A stretch of DNA of 64,000 nt, taken from NCBI GenBank assembly GCA_024642705.1, contig JAHEAQ010000003.1, positions 38,967 to 102,966 of the forward strand, in the 5' to 3' direction. Positions 1-8,521 of this stretch are shown here, in pieces (position 1 is the first letter of the stretch; every line of letters begins with the position of its first letter). The stretch is from Bacteroidota bacterium. Its GTDB lineage: Bacteria; Bacteroidota; Bacteroidia; Chitinophagales; Saprospiraceae. Position numbers and translations under genes: made by a program. The notes below the pieces were generated by a model that searched no databases, was not told the DNA's origin, and worked only from the letters and a program-made list of their open reading frames with translations.

Positions 1-2025
1 TTCCAAGATAATTGGACTAACAAGTCCACCTTTATTGATAAATTTCATTTCATAGAAATTTTTCTTGCTAGCTTTTTCTATAATTTGTTTATCATCAACC
101 ATGTTTGCAAATTCTCCATTAAACATTGGATTAGTATTTACAATTGTCAATGGTTTTGGTCCTTTTGAAAAATCTATCGCTTCCTCAACAACTTCTTCCA
201 TAGCTTCTTCGACTGCTCCTTTTTTATTTTTTTTGGATTTTTTTCCTTTTGGTTTTTCAACCTCCACTTTTGCAATTGGTTCTGCTCCAATTTTCATCCA
301 TTTTACACCCTCAATTTCAATATCAACATGATCTACAGTGTAAAACCAACCTTTCCAAAACCAATCCAAATCAACTGCTGAAGCATCTTCTAAGGTTCTA
401 AATAAATCTGCAGGTTCAGGTCTTTTAAAAGCCCATCTTTCAGCGTACTCTTTGAAAGCTGCATCAAATAATTCACGGCCCATTACAGTTTCTCTCAATA
501 TGTTTAATGCGGTTGCAGGTTTTGCATAAGCATTCCAGCCGAATTGTTTCAATTGTTCAGAATTGGTCATTATTGGCCTTATTTCATTTTTAGGCATCGT
601 CATATATGGAACTATATTAGCTGCAGGGCCTCTTCTTGATGGAAAATCAACATATTCTTCTTGTTCTGTAAGATATTGAACAAATGTATTTAATCCTTCA
701 TCCATCCATGTCCATTGTCTTTCATCAGAATTTATAATCATTGGAAAAAAATTATGCCCTACTTCGTGAATTATTACACCTATCATCCCATATTTTACAC
801 GGTCAGAATAAGTTCCATCTTCATTTGGTCTTCCAAAATTGAAACAAATCATTGGATATTCCATTCCAATTGAAGCAGAATGAACGGAAATCGCTTTCAC
901 ATATGGATATTCAATGGTATGTCTTGAATACGCTTTTAAGGTTGCTACGACAGCTTTTGTTGATTCTTGCTCCCAAAGTGGATTTCCTTCTTTTGGATAA
1001 TATGACATCGCTAATGGAGTCTTTGTATCCAACTTGACAGCTTGACAATCCCAAATAAACTTTCTTGAACTTGCGAAGGCAAAATCTCTAACATTCTCAG
1101 CATAATATACCCAAGATTTAAATCCTGTAGATTTTGTTTTTTCATTTTCTATTGCTTCCTCTTGAGTTACAATGATCACAGGTTTATCATAAGAAGTTTT
1201 GGATTGATTGAATCTAGCTAAATGAGCGGCAGACAAAACTTCTTCAGGGTTTTGCAAGGTGCCAGTCGCAGCTACTATATGATCTTCTGGAACAGTTAAT
1301 TTAACTGTATAATCTCCAAATTCAAGAGCAAATTCTCCACTTCCCAAAAATTGTTTGTTTTGCCATCCATTCACATCATCATAAACTGCTAATCTTGGAA
1401 AAAACTGAGCAATAGTGTACAAATAATTATCGTCTTTTGGAAAATACTCATAACCACTTCTTCCACCCTCACTCATTCTATCATTTATATTATAATTCCA
1501 AGCAATGTTGAATTCATAGCTACCACCTACCTGAATTGGTTGCGGAAGATCTATTCTCATCATAGTTTGATTGATAACATATTTTAATGCTTGACCATTA
1601 GTTGTTGTAATTGATTCAATATTGAAACCTCTTTCAAAATCTTTTTCCATGCCCATAGAAAGAAATTTTGCAGGAATAGAATCACCTAGAGGAGTTGCAC
1701 GTGTCTTCATGGTATTACTATCCTTATTTCGCATGTTCTGATCCAATTGAATCCATAGGTATTTCAAGGTATGCGGAGAATTATTATGGTAGGTAATTTT
1801 CTCTGTTCCAGAAATTGATTGGTTTAAATCGTTCAAAGTAATTGAAATATTGTAATCCACTTTTTGCTGCCAATATTTTTCTCCTGGAGCACCACTACCA
1901 GTTCTATATTCATTAGGAGTCGGAAGGATTGAACCCAATTGTTCGAATTTTGCATCCCATTCCTGTTGAGCAAAAAATACGGTTGAAATAAATGCTAAAT
2001 TGATAACTAAAATAATTCTCTTCAT
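1..2025 (-). CDS. M1 family metallopeptidase (partial, C-terminus beyond left edge)
   Basis: Zinc aminopeptidase of the M1 (gluzincin) family, probably exported to degrade peptides in the periplasm. The frame is open from the ATG at 2025 to the window edge, about 675 residues, and has no stop, so the gene is cut by the window. The N-terminus is a signal peptide ending in FFAQ. The zinc motif HEVGH lies near residues 420-424 (bases 754-768), followed about 18 residues on by WTWMDEGLN, which supplies the third zinc ligand. A lysine-rich, low-complexity stretch near residues 620-640 (KKSKKNKKG, then many Glu) looks like a linker. A -7-like box TATTTTTG lies 44 bases upstream of the start. The divergent neighbour is a DUF6702 protein, a pairing common in Bacteroidota. 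The family call is secure; the substrate is unknown. Confidence 0.93.
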   Translation of the reverse strand, partial: MKRIILVINLAFISTVFFAQQEWDAKFEQLGSILPTPNEYRTGSGAPGEKYWQQKVDYNISITLNDLNQSISGTEKITYHNNSPHTLKYLWIQLDQNMRNKDSNTMKTRATPLGDSIPAKFLSMGMEKDFERGFNIESITTTNGQALKYVINQTMMRIDLPQPIQVGGSYEFNIAWNYNINDRMSEGGRSGYEYFPKDDNYLYTIAQFFPRLAVYDDVNGWQNKQFLGSGEFALEFGDYTVKLTVPEDHIVAATGTLQNPEEVLSAAHLARFNQSKTSYDKPVIIVTQEEAIENEKTKSTGFKSWVYYAENVRDFAFASSRKFIWDCQAVKLDTKTPLAMSYYPKEGNPLWEQESTKAVVATLKAYSRHTIEYPYVKAISVHSASIGMEYPMICFNFGRPNEDGTYSDRVKYGMIGVIIHEVGHNFFPMIINSDERQWTWMDEGLNTFVQYLTEQEEYVDFPSRRGPAANIVPYMTMPKNEIRPIMTNSEQLKQFGWNAYAKPATALNILRETVMGRELFDAAFKEYAERWAFKRPEPADLFRTLEDASAVDLDWFWKGWFYTVDHVDIEIEGVKWMKIGAEPIAKVEVEKPKGKKSKKNKKGAVEEAMEEVVEEAIDFSKGPKPLTIVNTNPMFNGEFANMVDDKQIIEKASKKNFYEMKFINKGGLVSPIILE

Positions 2026-2068
2026 AATTTTATAAATCTTTTTTGTGCTTTATGTAGCTTGAAAAATG

Positions 2069-2076
2069 CAAAAATA
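2069..2076 (-). promoter_or_regulatory. Putative -7 box for the M1 peptidase
   Basis: On the minus strand the sequence reads TATTTTTGC, matching the Bacteroidota -7 consensus TAnnTTTG, 44 bases before the ATG. I could not find a matching TTG at -33, so this is a partial match. Confidence 0.4.
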
Positions 2077-2159
2077 GAATAGTTTCTTTTATTTCTGAAA
2101 CTTTAATAAAAAGTAATTTGTTTTTATTATTCTCTTTTAACTTTTATACTTCATTGCAT

Positions 2160-2642
2160 ATGCTTGTTTTAATTTCGATAATTGCTTTTCTGTTCCCTCA
2201 TGATTTACATTTAAGCATAGGTAATATAAGTTACAATAGTGATCAACACAGAATGGAGATTGAACAAAGGATTTTTTTTGATGATTTAGAAACCAGTTTT
2301 AAATCTCAATTGCAAGATAAAAACTTCAACATTTTATCTCCGAATTCGTCTAATTACGATTATGATTCCTTATTTATTTCATATTTGAATAAGAATATTC
2401 AAATCACACTAGAAAATAAACCTATTAAATTATCATTATTAGAATATGAGGCTGATGATGAAGCATTTGTTTTTTTTCTATACGCAGAAAATATTCCATC
2501 CATAAATACCATCAATCTTTATTCAAGTATTCTTTTTGAAATGTTCGAAGGCCAAACGAATATAGTAAGTGTGAAAATTAACGGAATCAAAAAAAGTGAA
2601 AAATTTCGGAAAGGAAGCAAAGGCATTGAAATGACTTTCTAA
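2160..2642 (+). CDS. DUF6702 family protein
   Basis: A 160-residue predicted exported protein of unknown function. An open frame extends upstream to a TTG at 2118, but the ATG at 2160 gives a compact hydrophobic leader (MLVLISIIAFLF) directly before the family's characteristic start of the mature part (HDLHLSIGNISYN), so I chose it. The IEQRIFFDDLE segment also fits DUF6702. In many Bacteroidota this family sits beside an M1 peptidase, as here (divergent), which suggests a shared envelope role, but no activity is known. The family call rests on recognition of the N-terminal pattern, not on a search. Confidence 0.72.
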   Translation: MLVLISIIAFLFPHDLHLSIGNISYNSDQHRMEIEQRIFFDDLETSFKSQLQDKNFNILSPNSSNYDYDSLFISYLNKNIQITLENKPIKLSLLEYEADDEAFVFFLYAENIPSINTINLYSSILFEMFEGQTNIVSVKINGIKKSEKFRKGSKGIEMTF

Positions 2643-2986
2643 TTCATGAAGTAATCCAAGAACATATTTTTAAATCTAATGCAAATGTTACTCATTTGTG
2701 ATGTTAAATACAATGAAACAGAATTATGCAGCCAACATGCAGTTCATGCCAAGTAAATAAGATAATGAAGTAAAAAATTAAAAGTGCTCCAATCCCAAAT
2801 ATATAATAGTAAATCCGAATACTGTTCTTCAATTTCATTTCGGATTCTGCAATTTCAGAAATCAGAATTATAACCTAAAACAGGGTTATTTTCATAATTT
2901 TTTAAAAATAATTCCAAAAAACGGTAACAGAATTCAAGTTTTCAACACTAATACTAAAAGAGCATAAACTTAAAACTAGTATTCAT
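2643..2986. other. Intergenic region without recognisable gene
   Basis: This AT-rich gap separates the DUF6702 gene from the transposase-like gene. I see no ORF, tRNA or strong hairpin with a T-run. Upstream regulatory sequence of the next gene is presumably here, but no convincing TAnnTTTG box is visible. Confidence 0.4.
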
Positions 2987-3670
2987 ATGAAAACGATACA
3001 TTTATTTGAGGAACATATTTATTTGATAAGTAACCATTCAGTCGCTAGAAATCCGATGTTTTCCTCACCTTCAATGCAAAATTATTTTAAGTTGAAGATG
3101 GAGAAATACTTAAAACCAATTGCAGAGATTATTGCTTATAGCTTGATTGGCAATGAATTCCTAATGTTGGTCAAATTGAAAAAGCGGGATGATTTTAGTG
3201 CTCATTATTTATCGAACCCAAAAAATGTCATTCCTGAAGATGAGATTCCAGAATCGACTTATATTTTTTCTCAAGCCATGGCCAACTTACAAGTAAGTTT
3301 TGTTAAACATTTTAATCATTTACATAAGCGATCTGGCACATTAGTAGCTAGCAGATTTGGTAGAAAGTTGGTAGAAAGTAAAAATGAGATGAATGAATTG
3401 ATAGAAAAAATAAATAAAGGTGAAGAGCGTTCCCATTATTCTGGAATTTGGGTTAATGAAATAATGAAGGAGAAAAAACCAATGACCAGTGAGTGGCTGT
3501 ATAGTGAGGTTTTCAAGGGAGGAGCGAAATGTACTGAAGGGTACTTGAATGCTCATTTAGCTAACCTCGGAGCTTGTTTCGAAATTCTTCCCTCTTACCA
3601 ACTTCCATCCACAAATAATTTCTTCTTCCATCAAATTTTTAAAATTTTTCGACAAAAAGCACACCCATAA
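2987..3670 (+). CDS. REP-associated tyrosine transposase-like protein, catalytic motif lost
   Basis: A 227-residue protein with the layout of the Y1/IS200-like (TnpA-REP, RAYT) fold. The segment IIAYSLIGNEFLMLVKLKK aligns in pattern with the family's YCLMPNHFHLLV strand, and HKRSGTLVASRFGRKLV matches the conserved block R-x-G-x-L-F-x-x-R-F. The two histidines of the HUH metal site are replaced (N-E-F-L where N-H-F-H is expected), so the protein should not cut DNA. There is no obvious pair of flanking terminal repeats. It is a stand-alone gene between housekeeping genes, with base use like its neighbours. The best reading is a domesticated or decaying transposase relative, perhaps kept as a nucleic-acid-binding protein. 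Confidence 0.62.
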   Translation: MKTIHLFEEHIYLISNHSVARNPMFSSPSMQNYFKLKMEKYLKPIAEIIAYSLIGNEFLMLVKLKKRDDFSAHYLSNPKNVIPEDEIPESTYIFSQAMANLQVSFVKHFNHLHKRSGTLVASRFGRKLVESKNEMNELIEKINKGEERSHYSGIWVNEIMKEKKPMTSEWLYSEVFKGGAKCTEGYLNAHLANLGACFEILPSYQLPSTNNFFFHQIFKIFRQKAHP

Positions 3671-3750
3671 TCCAATTCCTTCCTTAATTATTTCTCTTAA
3701 TCTATTTTTTAAGCAATTAACTATTTAATCGCTAAGTCGACCCTTTGTCA

Positions 3751-4692
3751 TTAATATTTTGAAATTGCCTGCTTTTTCATTCTTTTGGCTTTTATTTTAC
3801 TTAACAAATCAGTATTGGTGTTAATAAAATAAACTCCTGTAAGCATTACAATCATTGCAATAACTGTTCTAAGTGAAATTTCCTCCTTTCTTATAAACCA
3901 ACCAAGAAATACTGCAACAATTGGGTGAACATATGTTGATGTGGCCACTTTTTCTGGAGAAACATTTTTCAGCAGAAAATTGAAAGCTGAATAAGCTATA
4001 ACTGATCCAAATAGTACAAGATAACCCCAAGATAAAAATATTTTTAATTCCCAAGTTGAAATTTGCAAATTACTATAATCATCTACCGCCAAACTTAACC
4101 CAAAAATCACAACAGCAGAAACCAACATTTGAAGAGATGCTATTGTAAACATAGATTTTGGAAAGTCAGCTCTGCTAATAAAAACGGAGCCTATTGCCCA
4201 TGCAATTATCGACATCATTATAGCAAGAACTCCCTTAACATCATCGGGACCAGAAACAATTGTTTGTTGACTCACCAATAAATACATTCCTAGCATTCCA
4301 ATGATGCAACCTATGAATTTATTCCATTTTGGTAAAGTTTTATTTACAATCCAAAGCAACAAAACTATCATTAAAGGTTCAATTGAAATAATGAGTGCTG
4401 TTATTCCAGAATCAATAAATTGTTCTGCCCAAACTGCTCCAGTGAGTCCAATACCTAGAAAAAACAGACTACTTATTACGATGTTTCTTGCTTGAAGAGG
4501 TGTTGGTCTTTCCCACTTACCAATTAATTTTGTTATCACTAGAAGAAGAGAACCAGCAACAAACAATCGAGTCCACACTAAGATAAATGGTGGAATGGAT
4601 TCTATAGCTATAATATTAGCAAGATAAGTGCTCCCCCAAACAATGTAGATTATAAAAAATGAAACAATAATAAGATTCCTATTCACAATCAT
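3751..4692 (-). CDS. EamA/DMT family transporter
   Basis: A 313-residue inner-membrane protein of the drug/metabolite transporter superfamily (EamA repeats). About ten hydrophobic segments are visible, and the two internal repeats begin with VWGSTYLANIIAI and with the AWAIGSVFISRADF stretch. The family exports amino acids, nucleobases or other small metabolites; the substrate cannot be read from the sequence. The C-terminus is basic (KIKAKRMKKQ), consistent with a cytoplasmic end. It lies 93 bases downstream of the TPR membrane gene on the same strand and may be a separate unit. Confidence 0.88.
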   Translation of the reverse strand: MIVNRNLIIVSFFIIYIVWGSTYLANIIAIESIPPFILVWTRLFVAGSLLLVITKLIGKWERPTPLQARNIVISSLFFLGIGLTGAVWAEQFIDSGITALIISIEPLMIVLLLWIVNKTLPKWNKFIGCIIGMLGMYLLVSQQTIVSGPDDVKGVLAIMMSIIAWAIGSVFISRADFPKSMFTIASLQMLVSAVVIFGLSLAVDDYSNLQISTWELKIFLSWGYLVLFGSVIAYSAFNFLLKNVSPEKVATSTYVHPIVAVFLGWFIRKEEISLRTVIAMIVMLTGVYFINTNTDLLSKIKAKRMKKQAISKY

Positions 4693-4785
4693 AATTTAAT
4701 TTTTAATGATTCCTTGTTGAATAAATGGCTTTACTTTAACCTAAAACCCTAAAAGATTTCATTTTAATCTTAATAGATTTAAATT

Positions 4786-5397
4786 TTATTTCATCTTTGG
4801 TCTTCTCCTTTTTCCGCCTCCACCTGCCATTCTGAATCCACTTTGCCCCATTGTACTTGCTATTTTTGCTTGTCCACGATTTGCAAAAGCCTTTTCAAAT
4901 TGTTGTATTTGATCTTTTATTGCACCTTCAGAAACCTTTAATTTTTTAGCATCATTGAAATAAATTTTTGCGGCATTCCATTTATTTTTGATCGCATTAA
5001 TGTTTGCTAACTGTAGTAAGACCATTGCCTTTTCATTATCAGTTGGCAACTTTAGAGACAGAGCTTTTTGAAAGAGTGATTCAGCTTCATTGTTTTCCTT
5101 TTTATTCATTGCAATGGACCCTTTCATGATATAATAAATGGCCCTATTGGTCACATATAATAATTTAGGTGAAAGAGTCAATCCAAGTCTTTTATCTGCT
5201 CCTTCAAAATCAGTTTTTTGGATAAATTGGGCAGCAGAATTCACAGTTCCAAGCAGAAAATAGCTTGCCAATAGTCCCAAAGACAAAAGAATAAACCATA
5301 TTCCATACCAAACACCAAAAGCTGAAATAAGCCAAATTCCGAGAATCATGGTCAATGCAATTAGTCCTAATTTCAAATAAACATTTATTGTAAACAT
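4786..5397 (-). CDS. Membrane-anchored TPR protein, function unknown
   Basis: A 203-residue protein with two N-terminal transmembrane segments (roughly residues 8-27 and 30-48) followed by a helical region with TPR-like repeats (residues about 80-165; ALLSL/AEAxFxKAL patterns) and a glycine- and arginine-rich tail (GGGGKRRRPKMK). I do not recognise a named family. It is the last gene of a three-gene minus-strand operon, 8 bases after the spermidine-synthase-like gene, so it may act with that gene and the GlmU-like gene. The basic tail could bind nucleic acid or lipid head groups; this is a guess. Confidence 0.7.
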   Translation of the reverse strand: MFTINVYLKLGLIALTMILGIWLISAFGVWYGIWFILLSLGLLASYFLLGTVNSAAQFIQKTDFEGADKRLGLTLSPKLLYVTNRAIYYIMKGSIAMNKKENNEAESLFQKALSLKLPTDNEKAMVLLQLANINAIKNKWNAAKIYFNDAKKLKVSEGAIKDQIQQFEKAFANRGQAKIASTMGQSGFRMAGGGGKRRRPKMK

Positions 5398-5405
5398 AGT
5401 GCTTT

Positions 5406-6092
5406 TTATTTATTTTGTAAATTTACTATTTTCTTATTTAAGATCATTTTATTTCCTTGTGTTTGGATAAAAGATCCACTTTCAAAAACAGACAAAAATT
5501 TATTTTCAAAAAAAGTATCCGCTTTATTCCTATCATTTTCTGAATGATATAAATGGTTCCAAATTAATAGACCATTTTTAGTCAATGCTTTTTTCAAATT
5601 TTCGATAAAATCCAACTCCAAAAACTGCGGCGGAATGACATCTTCTAGAAAAACATCCATTGCAATTAAATCAAATTTTTTTCTGTTAAGTTCCATGAAA
5701 ATTTTCGCATCAGAAATTATAAACTCTAGCGGAGATTTAATTTCTGAAGCCATATACTTATTGAATAAATATAAAACTTCTTCATCATATTCTATGCATG
5801 TGAAATTCGCACTGAAACCTTTTGTTTTTTCCAACATGTAAGGAATACTGCCAAGCCCAAAACCCAAAATCAATATATCTTTGCCATTGAATTGCGAAAG
5901 ATCTAATTTTGAAAAGGTGTCCCAATAATTATCATATTTTGTACCAAATGAATATATCGCATCTTTCACGCACAACTGATATTGTCCTTGGGAAAAACAA
6001 ACATATAATTCTGGGTTCAGTTCTGAATCAATACTTTCAATATGTATTTCTTTGAAATAACTCCAAATTATTTTCCACCATGGCTGTTTCAT
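5406..6092 (-). CDS. Spermidine synthase-like SAM-dependent methyltransferase-fold protein
   Basis: A 228-residue Rossmann-fold protein. The glycine motif GFGLGSIPY (residues about 97-105), the acidic residue after the second strand (CIEYDEEVL) and DVFLED (after ISDAKIF) match the spermidine synthase/class I methyltransferase fold. The N-terminal part, with YVCFSQGQYQL, resembles the beta-sheet domain of spermidine synthases in reduced form. The start codon overlaps the stop of the GlmU-like gene (ATGA), showing translational coupling. Whether it makes polyamines or methylates something is open; the canonical putrescine-binding aspartates cannot be assigned with confidence. Confidence 0.72.
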   Translation of the reverse strand: MKQPWWKIIWSYFKEIHIESIDSELNPELYVCFSQGQYQLCVKDAIYSFGTKYDNYWDTFSKLDLSQFNGKDILILGFGLGSIPYMLEKTKGFSANFTCIEYDEEVLYLFNKYMASEIKSPLEFIISDAKIFMELNRKKFDLIAMDVFLEDVIPPQFLELDFIENLKKALTKNGLLIWNHLYHSENDRNKADTFFENKFLSVFESGSFIQTQGNKMILNKKIVNLQNK

Positions 6093-7297
6093 TTATCCCA
6101 AGATCTATATTGAGCAGAAATTCTAAATACATGTTCTAAAATTTCTTTGTCTTCATCTTTAAGTACCATGCCTCTGCGTTTCATAACTAACTCCATAGTC
6201 TCGAAAGCCTTCTCTAACTTATAGGTTTCATAACCTTTAGCACTACCCCAAGCAAAAGAAGGTATAAAATTTCGTGGGTAGCCAGTTCCAAAAATATTCG
6301 ATGCTACCCCTACAACAGTCCCTGTATTAAACATTATGCTAATGCCAGATTTTGCATGATCGGCCATTATTAGACCACAAAACTGCTGATTTGTTTGAAC
6401 AAAACGCTTCTCTTTATAACTCCAAAGTTTTATGTTTTGATAATTATTCTTCAAATTGGAGGTATTGGTATCTGCTCCGATATTACACCATTCGCCTAAA
6501 ACTGAATTGCCCAAATAACCATCATGGCCTTTATTACTATACCCCAATAATACACTATTTGAAATTTCTCCTCCAACTTTACAATAAGGTCCTAATGTGG
6601 ATGGTCCATAAATTTTGGTCCCCATTTTTACAATTGCATGTTCTTGCATTCCAAATGGACCTCGAATCATAGAACCTTCCATCACCTCTGCATCATTCCC
6701 AATATAAATCGAACCATTTTTTGTATTCAAATAAGCACCTTCAACTTGTGCACTTTCTTCTACAAAAATTCTTCCATCTCCAATAATGGTATTAGACTTG
6801 TCTATTTTCTTCGAAACACGGTTGGAAGTAATAAGATCAAAATCGCTTTCAATTTCATTACCATTCAATGTATAAATCTTATATAATTGGTCCACCAATC
6901 GAATAGAAGAATCATCTGAAATATCATATCCTGATAGCTCCGATATTGGGGAATCTTCTTGTAATTTTTGGAATTGTTTTGAATCTAACCTGGCAGCAAG
7001 GAGTTCATCATTGAAGATTACTGCTTCATTAAATTTTAATTTAGAAAATAACTTTACTAATTTCTTTGTAGGCAATAAAGCCCCATTGATCACTAAATTA
7101 TCTTCAGAAATATTGATTGGAAATTTTTTAGATAAATATTCTTGCGTAATGTAAGAGGCTTTTACTGCTAAATGCTTTTCCCATTTTTCTTTAATAGTCA
7201 AGATTCCAACTCTTAGGTGACACACTGGTCTTGTATAAACTAATGGAAGTAGTTTATCTCTAGAATCATCATCAAATAAAATTAAGTTCGTTGGCAT
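6089..7297 (-). CDS. GlmU-like sugar nucleotidyltransferase/acyltransferase (Bacteroidota alternative GlmU type)
   Basis: A 402-residue protein with a nucleotidyltransferase-like N-terminal half (residues 1-180) and a left-handed beta-helix C-terminal half (residues about 185-350, with hexapeptide patterns such as IYIGNDAEVMEGSMI and VGGEISNSVLLG). The N-terminus MPTNLILFDDDSRDKLLPLVYTRP is the pattern of the family known in Bacteroidota as an alternative GlmU; the classical GxGTRM pyrophosphorylase loop is absent. It probably works in UDP-N-acetylglucosamine or another nucleotide-sugar supply for the envelope. It is first in a three-gene operon and is translationally coupled to the next gene. 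No glmM or glmS is nearby. Confidence 0.8.
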   Translation of the reverse strand: MPTNLILFDDDSRDKLLPLVYTRPVCHLRVGILTIKEKWEKHLAVKASYITQEYLSKKFPINISEDNLVINGALLPTKKLVKLFSKLKFNEAVIFNDELLAARLDSKQFQKLQEDSPISELSGYDISDDSSIRLVDQLYKIYTLNGNEIESDFDLITSNRVSKKIDKSNTIIGDGRIFVEESAQVEGAYLNTKNGSIYIGNDAEVMEGSMIRGPFGMQEHAIVKMGTKIYGPSTLGPYCKVGGEISNSVLLGYSNKGHDGYLGNSVLGEWCNIGADTNTSNLKNNYQNIKLWSYKEKRFVQTNQQFCGLIMADHAKSGISIMFNTGTVVGVASNIFGTGYPRNFIPSFAWGSAKGYETYKLEKAFETMELVMKRRGMVLKDEDKEILEHVFRISAQYRSWDK

Positions 7298-7300
7298 AAG

Positions 7301-7340
7301 CTTAAAATAAAAAATGCCCTGTAGAATGGTCTGCAGGGCA
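7301..7340 (-). terminator. Intrinsic terminator downstream of L31
   Basis: On the minus strand the stem TGCCCTGCAG / CTACAGGGCA (one G-U pair, six-base loop, bases 7315-7340) is followed by TTTTTTATTTT. It separates the L31 gene from the GlmU-like operon, whose start codon is 4 bases beyond the T-run. Confidence 0.85.
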
Positions 7341-7365
7341 AAGAAAAAATATATTTTTTATCTTT

Positions 7366-7656
7366 TTATTCAGCAGCAGCTCCTTCTCCAGTTGCCCCTT
7401 TTTTAATGCCGAAATTTTTAAATTTCTTATTGAATTTATCAATTCTTCCAGCAGTATCTACAAATTTCATCTTCCCAGTAAAAAATGGGTGAGATTCGGA
7501 AGAAATTTCTAACTTAATATGTGGATATTCTTTACCATCTTCCCAAGCCACAGTTTCTTTTGTAGGTGCACAAGATTTAGAAATAAAGGAGTAATCACAT
7601 GAAATATCTGTAAAAACTACTGTTCTATAAGTATCTGGATGCGTATCTTTTTTCAT
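7366..7656 (-). CDS. rpmE2: 50S ribosomal protein L31, type B
   Basis: Ribosomal protein of the large subunit. The 96-residue protein begins [17 protein letters not shown] and contains [28 protein letters not shown], the diagnostic pattern of type B L31, which lacks the zinc-binding CxxC pair of type A. The C-terminal extension [10 protein letters not shown] is common in Bacteroidota. It is monocistronic and is followed by a strong terminator. A -7 box of the type TATCTTCGCACTCC lies about 50-60 bases upstream, matching the box before the tRNA-Leu gene. Confidence 0.97.
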   Translation of the reverse strand: MKKDTHPDTYRTVVFTDISCDYSFISKSCAPTKETVAWEDGKEYPHIKLEISSESHPFFTGKMKFVDTAGRIDKFNKKFKNFGIKKGATGEGAAAE

Positions 7657-7848
7657 TTTATAATACTTTTAATGTGAGCCTAATTTTTAAGCTTATTTTT
7701 ATTTGGAGTGCGAAGATAATATATTTTCCAATAATTAGAAAATATTCTTCTAAAATATATTAATAATCAATTCAAAAAGTAAAACATTATTTCACAAAAT
7801 TCAATCTAATCAACTCTTCAATTAACAAAGTACCCTTCATTAGTTAAT

Positions 7849-8208
7849 TTAAGGCACAAATGCATCCTGAAAATGATCCAAAATCAAAGGCTCATTTTTC
7901 GGTAATAAAATGGATATAATATCAAACCTAATCTCCCAATCATGCTCTATTTTTTCCATATAGTGATAGGCAGCATCCATAAACAACTTGACTTTCCTAG
8001 GACTAACAAAAACCTCCGGATTTCCCCAGATTTTTTTCCTTCTTGTTTTAACCTCAATAAAAATTAGTATTTTATCTCTTTTTGCTATAATATCTATTTC
8101 TGCCCTGCTGAATCTCCAATTCAATTCTAATATTTCATAATTATTGGCCAGAAGATAATCTAGAGCTACCTTTTCTCCCTCTTTTCCTAAATCGTTATGA
8201 ACTGCCAT
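7849..8208 (-). CDS. YraN family protein (UPF0102, endonuclease-fold)
   Basis: A 119-residue protein with the restriction-endonuclease-like fold of the YraN/UPF0102 family. It shows the family start (LGKEGEKVALDYLLANNYEILELNWRF) and the catalytic pattern E-I-D-I-I-x(10)-I-F-I-E-V-K-T-R (residues about 37-56). The family is almost universal in bacteria and is often found near DNA-processing genes; its physiological role is still uncertain. It is on the same strand as tRNA-Leu, which lies 65 bases upstream and is separated by a terminator. Confidence 0.9.
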   Translation of the reverse strand: MAVHNDLGKEGEKVALDYLLANNYEILELNWRFSRAEIDIIAKRDKILIFIEVKTRRKKIWGNPEVFVSPRKVKLFMDAAYHYMEKIEHDWEIRFDIISILLPKNEPLILDHFQDAFVP

Positions 8209-8240
8209 TATTTAATAATAATTTTCTATTCACAAATAGA

Positions 8241-8268
8241 ATAAAAAAGCCCCACAAAAGTGGAGCTT
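8241..8268 (-). terminator. Intrinsic terminator of the tRNA-Leu gene
   Basis: On the minus strand, stem AAGCTCCAC / GTGGGGCTT (one U-G pair) with a TTTT loop is followed by TTTTTTATTC, starting 5 bases after the tRNA 3' end. Confidence 0.85.
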
Positions 8269-8272
8269 CGTG

Positions 8273-8356
8273 TGCCCGGAAAGAGACTCGAACTCTCACG
8301 CCCTTACGAACACATGGCCCTCAACCATGCCTGTCTACCAATTCCAGCACCCGGGC
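8273..8356 (-). tRNA. tRNA-Leu (anticodon GAG)
   Basis: Read on the minus strand, the gene starts GCCCGGGTGCTGGAATTGG and ends TCCGGGCA. The seven-pair acceptor stem, the anticodon arm CATGG-TTGAGGG-CCATG (anticodon GAG, reading CUC/CUU), a long class II variable arm and the T loop GTTCGAGTC are all visible. CCA is not encoded. The length is 84 bases, as expected for a leucine tRNA. Confidence 0.95.
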
Positions 8357-8369
8357 AAAAATTGGAGTG

Positions 8370-8377
8370 CAAATATA
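8370..8377 (-). promoter_or_regulatory. Putative -7 box for tRNA-Leu
   Basis: The minus strand reads TATATTTGCACTCC, a full match to TAnnTTTG plus the GCACTCC extension also found before L31. It ends 13 bases before the tRNA 5' end. No clear TTG at -33. Confidence 0.55.
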
Positions 8378-8521
8378 TAGGAATTCTTTGAAGTTGAAAA
8401 TTATTATAAAAATATTTACAACCTATTAATAATCAAATGATTGAAAAATAATCAACCCATTTCAAACCCAAATTCTCATTTAGTAGAACTGAAATGAAGC
8501 TGAATTAAAGATTTTAACTAA

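Noticed and set aside
65..331. Serine-rich plus-strand open frame at the left edge
   Set aside because: Antisense to the lysine/glutamate-rich linker of the M1 peptidase, whose own frame is open with an intact active site.
6352..6886. Plus-strand open frames inside the GlmU-like gene
   Set aside because: They lie opposite a well-supported coding region, have no family pattern and no start context; shadows.
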